Shown here one piece after another: positions 11,551 through 23,793 of a stretch of DNA of 64,000 bases. Both the position numbers and the translations under genes were made by a program. Source of the stretch: Vandiemenella viatica (Eukaryota; Arthropoda; Insecta; Orthoptera; Morabidae); assembly GCA_031002005.1 (NCBI GenBank), contig JARYHS010013630.1, forward strand, positions 238,397,539 to 238,461,538, read 5' to 3'. The first letter of the stretch is position 1; each line of letters begins with the position of its first letter. The notes beneath the pieces were generated by a model. It was not told where the DNA came from. It worked only from the letters and a program-made list of their open reading frames with translations, and searched no databases.

Positions 11551-12641
11551 TGCATGTAAAAATTTACTTGTATTGGGCGGAGTTAATAACATAATAAATA
11601 AGAAATATGATCCTGGATATGATGTTTGTGGTACTACCTGCATGTGAAAAGTAAAAATAAAAACACAATGTACTTGATTGATTTTGTTTTATTTCACACA
11701 ACTTTCATTAAAAAAAAATGTGCTTCATCAAATTATGTTTCGCGTGTTGTTGTAGTGGCATCTTGCTTCATAACTTAAATACAAGTCTTTAGACCGATCG
11801 CTGAGACATACATTGTGGTAGATAGAAGTTAGTATTTGCCACTTTCCATTAATTTAATTAAAAAGTGTACAAAATTCTGATTTTTTTCTTCAGTGTCTAC
11901 CATAACATATATTTAAATATTCCGCAAACACTAAATGTTTTACCAGATCATTTAATTACCTTTTTTTTTAGAAATTGTTGACTGTGTTGAACGGTGTTGT
12001 TATCCAGGTTCGAAAATACGTGGATGGAGGTTTTCCCAGAGTGTCACTGCAACGCAGTGTTCGCTTGTTTGCTTCTGGACGTTGTTATCAAAACACGAAT
12101 TTCCGACTGTGCTCTCTGCCGCATAGTGTAGTTCTAACGTTCAACCTGTCAACATCGTCAGAAACTGATTAAGTGCGCCATCATAACATCGTGTTTTTAC
12201 ACCAAACGGCGGTGAACCAGCCAAGACTACAGTGCACTCTGTTCTTCTGTACACTGTGTTTGTTATTCAGTTTTTTGTTCAATATTTACTCATCGAGTGT
12301 TTTCGGCGTTTTTTTTGTACTTATTTCTGAATATTTTGAAAACACTTTTCTTGATTTCAAACTGAGGCCTTGATTCTCATAGTATACAGACACCTCTTGA
12401 AACTTGTATGAGATCATACAACATAACTCAATACTGCATCCTGTATTAGTACTGTCAGTTAAATTGGAATGCTGTTTGATGGCTCAAACAGAGGCCAAAT
12501 ATTTTCATTATTGCAGAAACATGAATCTTAGAAATGTGTCTGCGGCTGAAACAATCTGTCGGTCGTCAGCAAGAAGACGATAACGGATGTACAAAGATAT
12601 CGAACGCACCACTGGTATTTATTTTCCACTTTGTCTTAGAG
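11551..12641. other. Unassigned AT-rich DNA
   Basis: No recognisable coding domain or repeat. Short open frames at 11975-12373 lack any motif I know. Confidence 0.3.
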
Positions 12642-12855
12642 CATAGGTGTCAGACTCAATTTTGCAGAGGGCCGTATATTAAATTTAGGATGTGTAGGCG
12701 GGCCAGATTCAAATAAAAAGAGAGGAATCGAGTGAAGTCTAAGAACATGAAAGAAGAACATGATTCTTCTTTCTGTGTCACATTGCGATCGCGGGCCGTA
12801 TTGATAGGGCCCGGGGGCCGGATGCGGCCCGCGGACCGTATCCTTGACATGCCTG
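12642..12855. mobile_element. hAT-type MITE
   Basis: The left end CATAGGTGTCAGAC and the complemented right end CAGGCATGTCAAGG are imperfect TIRs. Subterminal GGGCC and GCGGCCCGCGG blocks match the pattern of widespread non-autonomous hAT elements (CAGGGGTGTC ends). Flanking octamers TCTTAGAG and TCTATTCA are only loosely alike, so the 8-bp duplication is not clear. Confidence 0.55.
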
Positions 12856-13034
12856 TCTATTCACTCTTCTCCGTGTTTTTATTATTCCAATCAAGCTTTC
12901 AACCTATGTATTCACCTTATCTCACTTTTTCCTTTAAAACCCGTCTTAGTTTATCATATCAGTTATGGTTACTTGTACCCGTCATATTCCGACTACATTT
13001 AGTCCCTGAACCAGCGTGAGATATTAAAGGGAAG

Positions 13035-13240
13035 GGATCACCAAGCTTGGTGGGTGAGTGGTAACGTTCGGGTTTGGCATTCGGGAGGACACGTGTTCAT
13101 ATCCTCGCCCGGCCACATAGATTTCAGGTTCCATGGTTTCGCGAAATCACTCCAGGAGTCTGCCGGGATGGTTCCTGCATATGGCCATTTCTTCCTGTTT
13201 CTTGTAACCTATACTTTCTCTACTATAATGGCGTCGACAA
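13035..13240 (+). repeat. tRNA-derived SINE, family A, decayed
   Basis: The head reads GTAACGTTC...CATTCGGGAGGAC and the body has ATCACTCCAGGAGTCTGCCGGGATGG, matching the other family A copies at 24757, 35756, 48003 and 60258. It lies convergent to another decayed copy at 13340-13555. Confidence 0.6.
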
Positions 13241-13339
13241 GCTGTAAAGCTCGAAAAATTATATTTCAGTTCCATGACAAGGAATGATTTTCACAAGAGA
13301 ATAAAAGGAAATAAAAATATTACCGCCGTACTTGCTTTT

Positions 13340-13555
13340 TGATATACGCTTTGTCGAGGTCATTAAAGGCGCGAAAGAACTGAGGGTAAGGAGTGGAAAG
13401 GAATTCAGCCATGTTTTTTTGAAGGAATTGTCCCGGAATTCGCTTAGAATTATTTGAGGAAACCACGGAAAACCCAACTCTGGATGGTCGGACGGTCGAA
13501 CCCGCGTCCTCCCCTATGCGAGAAAAGAGCGTTACCTCACACGCATCATGATCGG
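13340..13555 (-). repeat. tRNA-derived SINE, family A, decayed
   Basis: Minus-strand copy: GAGGTCATTAAAGG tail region, GAATTCAGCCATG body and a tRNA-like head complement (GGTCGAACCCGCGTCCTCCC) with a box-B-like sequence. Confidence 0.6.
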
Positions 13556-15639
13556 TTAGAGGGTTACCGTTAGTCTTACTTATTATTAGGCCTGTATGTT
13601 TCTGAATTACAACTACAGCTAGTTTAACAAAGAAACGATAGTATATCAGAGAGAAAAAGTAATGTTTTTTAATAACGGCATGTCAGAAACATCCGGTCTA
13701 TCTGTTTAATTATCAAAATAATGAATACTTTTAGAAAAGAAACTGATGAAAAACGTATCTCATTTCATTTAACATTGAGATTTATTTAAAAAAAATTTTG
13801 TCTGGTCCATTAGCCCATTATATATTTAATTTTATGAAAAATGTTTTTACACATTTCCAATCGCTTTTAATTGATCCGCGAGGAAAACTAACATAAGTAC
13901 ATCTTTGCATAGTTCTACAACGTCTTACGTGCTAATTTGTTAATCGCCGTGAAGGCTCTGTGGTTTGGATTTCATGTTCATATTCACACCGCGGAGGAAA
14001 GGAAAACAAGCTACCATCATTGGCTTATTTCGCCTCCTGTGAGAGAATGCAAAGAACATTGTTTCCGAATTGTTTGAAAGTAGTAGTAGACAGAGAATAT
14101 TATTACTTCATGTGTACAAGAAGATTGTTTGGTTGCGTGCCTGAAAGAATGCGGCTTATTTTCCCTTGTTCCTGTACTGTGTAATGTAATTGGTTAAAAC
14201 GTTGATTCCTCGTTGCTGTAGCTAGGTAAATATGCTTGGAGGGGAACGACATCCTATGGATGATGGTTCCTTTTGCATGAAGGATAATCAGTGTTTAGTT
14301 ATTAACGCCTGTTTAGGTTTTTTTTTTTTTATGAAGCCCTCCGAGTTAATATGTTCGTCGGCTAGTGAAAATAATAATCTGTAAACGTAAAATTTGCATA
14401 CGTTAGGTGAGTAAAAACGGAATATCACACATACAATGTTTTAAAATTATATTATAGGGAGCCTATTCAAATAAACTGGATCAAAACAAAAACTTTGCCG
14501 TTTCGTTGTTTGGTCCTCGGCAAGTAGAGGACTAAGATTGTTTTACAATCATTACACTACAAAATAATGACGACAGCAAACGTAAAATTTGTCAGTTTTA
14601 GATCATTTCTGTTACCCGATTTATTTCAAAAAGTTCCTGCTTAGGAACTTGAAGTTTGTCGCCCAAATTTACTATACCTTGTATTTAAACAAATATTACT
14701 AGAAAGTACTTACATCAAGCACATTTTGTAAGTTGAGTGTAAACCAACCAAAAAATTTTATTTTATGGTTTTTGTTGGACACATGTTAATACTATTTCAC
14801 TCGAGTAGCTCCTAGTGCAAAGTGTATTGCATCAGAAAAGATTAGAATACTACTATCTATGACATACTTGTTTGGGTCATCTGTATGATAATTAGACGAC
14901 CCGGGCGGGACACCAAAACCATTTATATGCTGAGCTAAGCGGACCAAAGCAGTTTTGGTAACTCTCCCGCAGTAGGGACATTACTTATGGCCTGCAGGTG
15001 TGCCCGGATCATTATTTATAGGTTCCACGTGTGCGCAGGCGGCTCGCGAGGCACCCAGAACGATTTATGTGATAATTAGTCTGCCGGATGGCTTCGTGCA
15101 CCTGCCCTTCCCCCTCCACCCCAAAAAACCACCCCTTAAAAGCAGTCGCTCCGCTGCAGAAACCGGGCGGACGCCTGGACGCCAGGAATACATCACAATT
15201 CCGTTCCTGTGATCACCTACAGAATTACTAACTTAATGCATGTGCAGAAGAGAGCAGTAAATAACAGGAAGGCCGCCATGCTTGGAGGAGCGGGTTTTGG
15301 GAACTCTCCCAATTAAAAAATTTAAAAAATGCAGAAACCGGTTTTCCTCGTTGAGACACCCCTCGTGGCACGGAGGCAGCTGAAACCTTGGAATTCCCAC
15401 CTACAACGTTGTCTGCATCTCTACTGTCTGCAGGGATTGTGAGAAACTACATTAGTAACGGAAGCTGATTAGCGCATGCAGTCACTAAACACGGTCGACT
15501 GCAGTAGCACAGTGGACAGAGGCCAAGTCACTGATACAATAAAACGACCAATGTCTTCTCTAGTTCACATGGACAAAGACACCAGTTATTACGAATCATT
15601 TTTGGGGGTTTCAAAAGATCAGTATACATCAGAATTTTA
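13556..15639. other. Unassigned DNA, partly GC-rich
   Basis: The first 1.3 kb is AT-rich without features. From about 14880 to 15440 it is GC-richer, and a near-identical segment (GTTTTGG, one variable base, AACTCTCCC) occurs at about 14953 and 15294, suggesting a small duplicated element. No domain is seen in the 70-codon frame at 15000-15212. Confidence 0.3.
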
Positions 15640-16680
15640 GTTTGGTAAGTACATAAAGCCAATTTTCGATATGTTCGTCCAAAACGGTTTTTTCCTGAAC
15701 GTTAGCCGCCATATTGCAAACGGGATGTAGCCAGGCCTAATTACTGACAAATTCATCTTGATTTATTAAAGGTGAAGAATTCTGTCATTCATAGTAATAA
15801 CTTAGGTAACTTCTACACATACAACTATCCTGTTTTTCGTATAATCAAGATTCAAGTTCTTGTACTGTAAAGACGCATCACTCTTGAACACTTGGTCATT
15901 GTCGATATTGTAGGGGTTAAGCAGGGCCGCGCGATGTTCTTAGGTGTTTTTTTCTGTCTGTTTGAAAACCCAGAACTAGAGTCCTAGGTTTCTTCAACTG
16001 TGATGATGTCTTTAATGCCCAGATGTGTTTATTGCTGGCAGGAACCATGAGATTTTCATATAGATCCCAAATTGCAGAGTATAAAAATGCTTTCTCCGGA
16101 CCGTTAGCTGCCTTGTTTTATACGGAACGTAACCACGCTCAACTAGTTGCAAATTTATCTCGATTTGGTAAAGGCGATGCATTCTATCGTTAATAACAAT
16201 GCTTTGTGATTCTTCTGTCCTGCCTCTCGTAACCTCTAGATTCAAGTTCTCGTACGGGAAAGACGCATCATTCATGAACACTTTGGTATTGGTGAGATTG
16301 CACGGGTTAAACACGGCTAAGTTGTTTTTTATTTCTGTATGAAAACCTAGAACTACAGTCCTAGTTTCTTTAATTACATAGATGTATTTAATGGTCAAAT
16401 GTTTATATCCCTTGCAGAAACCATGGGCTATTCGTTTGTACCTCAACTGCAGTAATTGATGTAAAGCTGCTTCACACTATCAATAGTGAAGCAATACAAT
16501 TGGATCGGCGTTAGTGAATTTGTATCGTCTCTTGCACGAATCAGTACTAATTTCTTTTACATTTATAAATATCCGTTTGAAGTTTTCATTAGCTCCCATA
16601 AGTATAATCATAGCTATACAGACATCAAAATAGCAGTTTCCAAGATCAAGTTCGCCCCATCCTGCGTTGTGCAACACTCT
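15640..16680 (-). pseudogene. Relic of a capsid-like protein gene with a tandem 390-bp duplication
   Basis: Minus-strand coding remains. The 16012-16446 part is open for 144 codons and includes TRTVVLGFHTEIKNN and CNLTNTKVFMNDASFPYENL. A second, more broken copy of that part lies 390 bp away (anchors at 15851 and 16241) and includes TLVLGFQTDRKK and KNLNLD. Upstream, 16480-16677 encodes LMGANENFKRIFINVK, which could be the middle of the same protein. From memory this pattern resembles a virus-derived double-jelly-roll-like capsid family found in many arthropod genomes (Polinton- or adintovirus-related); I cannot confirm this. Stops, frameshifts and the duplication show it is dead. The alternative is an unrelated, unrecognised gene relic. 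Confidence 0.4.
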
Positions 16681-17559
16681 AAAGGTCCGTTTCTACCGTA
16701 CTAGGTAGGCAGGACGCGCCTTTCATCTTCTACCGCCTGGCGGTGGGTCGAGACGCGCCGTACCTGCTAGCTTATGCGGCAAAGATGAGAGGCGTCACCT
16801 AACAGGCGTCGAGGGATGCGCCGTGGGAACCCAGCTTAAGATGTTGAGGATTGCTTGAAATATACGACTTCAGTGTGCTAATGACACCAGTGTTTCTATT
16901 CCTATCTGTTTCAACTCTATTGAGTTTGGTGCCAGTATGTGACCGAGGAAAGGTGTTAGGGTGCTTGTTGGCGGGTTAAAACTTTTACGTGTCTGTGTGC
17001 GGTGTTGATGTCCGTGTGGTGACCATATGGTTGAGTCTCTAGCTTTTATGCGATAATGTCTGTGTTGGGTATACCTGGGATTGAGTTTGGTTTCTCTATG
17101 TTGTTTCTTCAGTTCCTTTACCTGAATACTTCCCTAAATCACCTGTCTAATGATGGTAACGATATGTGCCTGGGGTCTGCAAGTTTTTTCTGATTGATGA
17201 AGACTGTTGGGTCTTTAGAAAGAGAAAATGTATACAGATATCGACTTTAGTGTAGGGAATTGACGTATTTATCGTGATTTTTACCAGTTTCGTGGAATTT
17301 ACTTATATTTCGCGTGATTTTCGTCAATTTTCCTCATTTTAAGCATTTTTATGATTTTTAAAAATTACATTTCTTTGTTATTAATTCACTGTATTCACAG
17401 AACCGTTTCAAATGTTATTGGTTATCTCATGAGGGAGACACGATGTGCTGTTCCTTTCCTCTATGTGAGTTGTGTGTGAATGTCTGCGTGTGTTGAGTTT
17501 AGACTATGACAGATATAAAATAGGATATATTACAATACAGATAAATCATGAGGAAGCAA
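16681..17559. other. Unassigned DNA with GT-rich stretch
   Basis: A GC-rich patch at 16690-16830 contains several GGCGTCG and GGCGCGTC motifs. The 16930-17110 part is rich in TGTGTTGG/TGTCTGTG motifs like those in the loop at 34920-35030. No gene seen. Confidence 0.3.
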
Positions 17560-17699
17560 CGAGCGATATAATGTGCCCTGCCAGCCTTAGTGCGTACTTG
17601 GAGGTGAGGCTACATATTATCTCCCAAGATAATATACCATGTTTACCCGATGTATACCTTGCCGGAACTAAAAGCAATCAAGGGAGAGGGATCATTTAC

Positions 17700-18010
17700 A
17701 AAGACCAGTAGTGTATAAAATTCCTTGTAGTTGCGACAAGGTATACATTGGGTAAATAGGACGCACCATAAAGGAGAGACTCAATGAGCACGTCAGACAT
17801 TTGAAAAATAACGACGCAAGCAAGTCCGCTGTAGTCCTACATTCAGCCGATAGTGGCCATTCAATTTTATTTGACAAGACCAGCGTTATAGCAATTGAGA
17901 GCAAATGGTGGCCTAGGCGTTTAAGAGAAGCGTTAGAAATACAGAAACGGTCGAACAACATGAACGCAGACAGTGGTTTGCAACTTGACCATATTTGGTC
18001 ATACCCTCAC
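17700..18010 (+). pseudogene. GIY-YIG endonuclease domain of a Penelope-like element
   Basis: The domain nicks target DNA for retrotransposition. Reading from 17710 gives VYKIPCSCDKVYIG, a stop, and then IGRTIKERLNEHVRH, the hallmark start of the Penelope GIY-YIG domain. Downstream SAVVLHSADSGHSILFDKT and SKWWPRRLREALEIQK match the conserved tail of that domain, followed by LQLDHIWSYP. The stop lies directly after YIG, within the motif, so the copy is inactive. The open frame from 17801 starts inside the domain and its Met is not a true start. Confidence 0.7.
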
Positions 18011-18132
18011 AGGAGAACCCAAAACGAACGACCCAATCCTATCACCTACACACGCCGTGACGTCACCGCGGACGGTTAGCGAGCGCGCTACCTTCCTGCT
18101 ACTATATAAGGCGATAGCGTCTACTAACAAAG

Positions 18133-18185
18133 CAGTCCTCTGATGAAACTCACAGCACGATGGCAGAAACGTTAGAGTTTAATAA
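18133..18185 (+). ncRNA. Hammerhead-ribozyme-like motif
   Basis: CTGATGA (18140-18146) and GAAAC (18166-18170) are separated by 19 bases that could form a weak stem II. The motif lies downstream of a GIY-YIG relic and a TATA box, the place where Penelope-like elements carry hammerheads. Stem II is degenerate, so activity is doubtful. Confidence 0.45.
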
Positions 18186-18200
18186 ATCGATACGGCTCCA

Positions 18201-19539
18201 CCTGGAGAACCAAGATGATGCACCATATTCCTCTATTCACGTCAGAGATTGGATTTTACGGTTTCATGCCCTTGCTGACGCCAAGCATTTTATATCTACT
18301 GGAGGTAGTAATTGAAGAAGTGTTGTCTCTGAAAAATGTGCAACTATGTTCTGTATGTAATAAGTGTATTTTTTGTTTGTTTGTGATACATATAGATTAT
18401 AAGGCAGAGATTAGTGACCATCCCGGTATTCTCCTTCATGGTCGCGAAAACCGACTATTGTCATCACATCTGGGGAGTGTCTTCATTTTGGCATGGTAAA
18501 ACTGAATTATCCTGGTGAGCGAGTCTCTAGTTAGCCGCTACTTTTACTTCAGAAACTCTTGCAGTGTTGCAGTAGTGCAAACTTACAGTCCTTTCGGCCG
18601 CTAGAAAGTCTTAGATATCTTTACACGACATGCTGCTCGCCCATTTCACAAATGGACAGGCGAGGGATGAACTTGTAGAATAAAGGGAAGCAAAAGTGGG
18701 AGAAACTACGATCCAATACATTTTTCGTTTTGGAATCTGAGGACGGAGATAAAGAATCATAGCGATTTCTCTTAATATAGTAACCCAGATGTGAGTCACG
18801 CTAGTAAATCTCAGGGCATGACTTACTGAACAGAATGCGTTAAAGTTCACACAACTGCTGCATTTAGGTATATCTTAGGATCATGGTCAGAGAGACCCTA
18901 ATACAGTAAGTAGATGATATGATTTTCATTCGTCAGGTAGAAAGTCGTCAAACGCGTCAAAATTCAATCAATTTGCTGTGATTTCAGAACGCCCACGGTC
19001 AAAACAAAATTGTTCAGGTAGATACACCGAAGGTACCATCCACACATGGACTTTCGTAAAATGTAGAGGATATTATGTCATTCATGAAAATTTTCAACAG
19101 TAATTTAAAAAAAAAAAAAAATGCACAAAATACCTTAAAATCAGGAAAACTGTTAGACATCGCAAAATTTACGTAATTCACCAAAAACTGGTAAAAACCA
19201 TGAAAATTAAGACAAATTGTCTCCACGATTTGATCTCAGGGATGCCGGATTATTCCCAATAAATTAACGCGTTTTCAAGTCCTGTACAGTATTCGACTGC
19301 TGGGCAATGTGGGGCCCAGTCTTTCTTAGTTCCAAATCAACATCTGAAACTAAAAGATTTCTGTTTTTCAATAAAGATCATTTCACTAGTGTTATATTGC
19401 TTTTAACAGTATTCCTGTTACGGCCATTAGTTGTAATTTTACTTCCAAAGTAACAAAATTTACTATTCTCCTATTACAACCAATCGAATAATTATATTTA
19501 ATATGCTATTATCGCCATCTTTTCTGCTACATTTCCTAC
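18201..19539. other. Unassigned DNA
   Basis: No recognised element. A minus-strand open frame at 18611-18850 has no domain I know. Confidence 0.3.
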
Positions 19540-20401
19540 TTTCGTCTTGTTTTGGTTTATATTTGGTTCAAATTATTCTTCAGTATTTCGTTCATTGTAT
19601 TTAGTAACTCCTCAATATCATCCGTCTGTTCTGCTAGTATGATAGTGTCAATGGCAAAACTTCTCCATTACTTTCTTAATTGCTTTCTCTACATAAAAAC
19701 TGAATATTAACGGGATATAGGGCCGTTTTTAATTGACGCATATATTTTTGATTCTTATGTAAAGTATTCTTCTATCTCAATATTTAGGCCTGATTTCTTA
19801 AAAAGTTTGAATATTCTTTCCCGCCTAACACTATCAAAAGTTTATTTCTAAATAAAGAAATCCACTGTTTTCCTTAATGTGCCCCTTAGGTATTAATATT
19901 AATACCAGAATTACTTTTCATGTACTTTTCCCCCAAACAAAGTGATATTAACCTACTACCTCTTCTACTAATCGTTCTATTGTATATTACCTTGGTCAGT
20001 AATTTTGAAGACTTATAGTGCAGTAATTCTCACATTTCTCAGCTTGTGCTTACTTTTAAATTGTAAACATGATACTTTAATTAAAATCGCTTGAAATTGC
20101 TTTTGTTTCGTAACTGGTTGATGTTGGTTTGATTAATTTTTAGATTCCTTCGTCTTCGAGGGAGTTTAGAAATTCTGCAGGAATCTCATACATTCCAAAC
20201 GCATTATTTGATGTCAAATCTTTCAAAACACTATCCAATTCTGCCCTTAAAACAAGATCACCTAAGTCATTGCAGTCGGCATTACCTTTTCTTCAGTATG
20301 CCTACACTATTGTACAAATCACCCAAATCACATAGTTTCTTTATGTATGACATCCATGAGATAGGTCTATCTTCTGAGCTTAAAAGAGGTTTATATCAGC
20401 A
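19540..20401 (-). mobile_element. RTE-like LINE relic, 3' part of a split copy
   Basis: Read on the minus strand, decayed RT motifs appear in order from high to low coordinate: KPLLSSEDR (about 20370-20395), IPAEFLNSLEDEGI (about 20140-20190) and the catalytic box as FAIDTIILAEQTDD near 19620-19660, where FADD has become FAID. These match the better copy at 8656-11524. The 5' continuation is at 28996-29945; the palindromic element lies between. Confidence 0.75.
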
Positions 20402-21222
20402 AAAGTAGTATAATAATGGGCTTTCTACCACGATCAAAGGATGCCGCCGCCACTCGCCCCGCCCCCTGCCCCACCTCCTGCGGCCAAGGCGCCGCCGCTC
20501 TAGGCAATTACCGCCCGCCTCCTTATACCGACATGCTGGGCCGCACGCACTCTTATAACTATCTACCTGTGAATTTAATGACTGCCATTCCAGCCCGGAG
20601 CTCCTTCCAGGTCACCAGCCACGCCTCCTGCAGCCAACATGGCGCCGCTCGAGGAAAAGGGCAGCACGCCGGCTTGTAATTACATGTTATTACCTACCTA
20701 CGAAAATTGCTTCGGGCCGTCCCCCGGACCGACCCTTTATACGCATGCGCCGGTCCCCGACAGCGGGCTGCGATCTTGTATATTAGACAGAATAATCACG
20801 ATTTTGTACTTAATTCAGTCTAATATTCACATTTTCCTCTGTTTTTCTATTGAATGGTCACAATTTCATCGATTTGTCAAAAGAATTGATTAATCACGAT
20901 TTTGTACTGAAATACAGTCTAATATTAACGTTATCCTCCATTTTTCTTTACAGCGATCTTAAAATAGTAATTATTCGCAAATTCATAGTAACTATTGGAA
21001 AAATTAGCATATTTTTGTAAAATGTGGTCAACGGTTCAGAACCCCCTTGGTTTAATAAAGCGGGAAGGAATTCTGCAAGTTGAAGAAGGGAAATGATGAA
21101 ACCTGGTGCTGGGCCAATCTTCCGAAAGATACAGCCAGGCTTAACGTCCCCACTCAGTGGGCGAATCACTATCAACAGTGTCGTATGCCTTCACTCCATA
21201 CACTCTGTGGAGAGGCTGAACC

Positions 21223-22020
21223 AGTGGTGATCTCAAAAAGTCACCACATTTTTCATTAGAAAGGGCGATTAAAAATGCCAAGATTTGCGTTTAGTGAATG
21301 TGCCTATAGCCATCGAATTCGGTGACAAAGGACTCCTTCAGGCTGGTGCCGGCTTGTCGGCTAGCGGGAAACACACAATAGTGAGACCTTGAAGTATGCA
21401 CGTTCAGGGAAAGGAGGGGGTAGGGGAGTCTACCTTCTGCATGCTGGGGTGTTCAGGGAGAGGAGGAGATGGCTGCTAAACGTGACACGTGAAGGACGAG
21501 AGCTGTGGTGGTACGGGAGTATTTCTGTATGGTGCTACGAATACAGTTTGCATCAGTGATCGTACTTACAGCTGCGCATCAACGATGGTAATGTACTGCA
21601 TCCGCATATAAGTAACTCTCACTGCCATAGTGATTAAAAGCCCAGTGCGACCCTGAGTCTCCAATCATCCATTACACTTCAGTGAGCTAGCCGTGGAACT
21701 GGTTATTGATAAACCAACTTGCGCCCTTCTGGAACAGAACTCCAAGATTTAATAATGATTCCTGTGAATGTATTTCAGATTAATTTAGTATTTTTATTCC
21801 TTATTGCTACAAGAAAATAAAGTTGTTTTTAATTAATTTCATTTGTGGTCCTATTCAATTGTGAGGCAATACTCTGTCCTTTAATCTTCCCCTTTTTGGA
21901 ATGGAGCCTTTGGAATTATTTAATCATAGTAATCAATTAAATGAATTAAACTAAAAAATATATATATATATTTTCATTAAAAAGAGCTCATTAAGAGACG
22001 AGAGTAGACAGAGCATTTCA
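21223..22020 (+). mobile_element. LTR-like insertion in the left arm
   Basis: AACC borders both sides (21219-21222 and 22021-22024), and the right arm shows the empty site (GGCTGAACCGAAACC). The 798-bp insert starts AGTGG and ends TTTCA. It contains a TATA-like CATATAAG near 21605 and an AATAAA near 21818, the layout of a solo LTR. The 4-bp duplication and AGT start fit gypsy-type insect LTRs, but no coding region or partner LTR is present. Confidence 0.5.
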
Positions 22021-22824
22021 AACCGAAACCAGGTATCATAAGAAAAATGAAATGCCAAAATCATACTCTGGAGTACTAGCTGAAATGTGAAGGGATAGGG
22101 TGATTTCTGAGATCTTGTCGAACTTAGTAGTCAGCCCTCGAATAATAGCTCATTTCGGCTTACGGAATGCGGTGAGCAGTTGCAAGTGTAAAATGGTAGA
22201 TTTATAACGTCAAAGTCATTTTCTCGTTTCTTAGTATTTTTCGGAAAGTTGCGCGGTAGAAGGAACAAGACTAAAGCTATGAAAACTTTAAGGTGGTTTT
22301 TTTCATTTTTATTTTTTTACGATTACCAGGTGGAGGAAGTATTTCTGGTCGAGGGTATAGAAATGTAAATAGAACGATACCTCTTGGTCCTGAAGTTCTA
22401 ATAACTGAACTTTCAATCCTTAGCCAGGAGCGCAGTAAGTTTAAGGTCGCATACTATTAAAAGAATGAAATGTGAGAATCATAGTGTTAAAAGTATGAGT
22501 AGTAATATGTAACCACAGTATAAAATCTGATCTTCACTCTTCAACTAGCAGGCTGTCTAACGAGAAAAATCTCTCATTTAACACTGATTTCACAATCCTC
22601 ATGGCCGCAGTACAGCAATTCAACTAAAATAGTGCTCACTAAGTTGCACATGATGTTTGATCTTTCGTGAAATTTTTCATCAGCGCTAGTGTATGAGTCT
22701 GTTCCAAAAGTCTAGAAGAATCTCGTGCACAACCACCAAAGGGCAAATTGTGAACAACGCGATGTGAACAATTCTTATCCCAACACATGCGACAAATGCG
22801 GTACAGAGCACAGTTAGTAGGAAG

Positions 22825-23793
22825 ATGAAAGAATGCATTCTGTGTTGCAGAAACAGCGGTTACAGATGCATATTTTCTGGAATTGGCACATATCTAAAGT
22901 TGTCATGAACTGCACCACTCAAGAACAAGCTAGGAAAGGTGCCAAGCACAAACATTCAAAGCATTTACCTTTAGGACTTACAGAATATTGAAAAATTATA
23001 CATGCACACACTAGTGTCAAGGATCATGAAAATATGCTCGGTCTCATAAATATTGACAGATGTTACACAATTTCTTGAGTTAGCGGTCAGATTCTCATTC
23101 TGTTTCTATTTACTGCATATTTTGACAAGGAGTGTAGAGGGCATTCGCCTAGCGTGCTTTCAGGAAACCATGAAAAAAAACATAAATCTGGATGGTCGGA
23201 CGGGAATTCTTAATGAAATTGGTACATCCTCAGTTATAGAAATTACATACTTTTAGTGATTTTTTACCTGTGTTCATTATCTTTTGCGGTTTTCATAACA
23301 TTTTCGGAATATGAGATGGGGGGCGTAAGAGGATTAACGATGACTGGTGGGCGAGCGATAACACTCTGGTATCGCATTCGGGAAGCGGCAGCTTGGAATT
23401 ACCGTCCGACCATCCAGATTTACGTTTTTTTCCATGTTGTCCTGAAATCACACCATGAGAATGCCCTCTACACGCCTTGTCAAAATATGCAGTAAATAGA
23501 AACAGAATGAGGATCTGACCGCTAACTCAAGAAATTGTGTAACATCTTTCAATATTTGTGAGACCGAACATATTTTCATGATCCTGGACACTGGTGTGAA
23601 TGAATAAGTTGTCAATTTTCTGTAAGTCCTAAAGTTAATACTTTCAGTGTTTGTGCTTGGCACCTTTCCTAGCTTGTTCTTGAGTGGTGCAGTTTATGAC
23701 AACTTAAGATATGTGCCAATCCCCGACAATATGCATCTGTAACCGCTCTTTCTGCAAAACAGTATGCATTCTTCCATTTAGCCACTAACTGTG
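22825..23793. mobile_element. Foldback insertion with 9-bp target duplication
   Basis: AGTAGGAAG flanks the insert (22816-22824 and 23794-23802), and the right arm keeps the empty site (GTTAGTAGGAAGACAAG). The insert is itself an inverted repeat with arms of about 375-390 bp (about 22827-23203 and 23397-23785) and a 190-bp spacer. Long TIRs with a 9-bp duplication suggest a Mutator-like or foldback element. The arms include decayed family A SINE sequence (GGATGGTCGGACGG). Confidence 0.75.

Larger units (their letters stand above)
17560..18200 (+). mobile_element. Penelope-like element 3' fragment
   Basis: A GIY-YIG endonuclease coding relic is followed by a TATATAAG box (18103-18110) and a hammerhead-like core (18140-18170). 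This is the known order at the 3' end of endonuclease-bearing Penelope-like elements. No RT domain can be read upstream. Confidence 0.65.
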
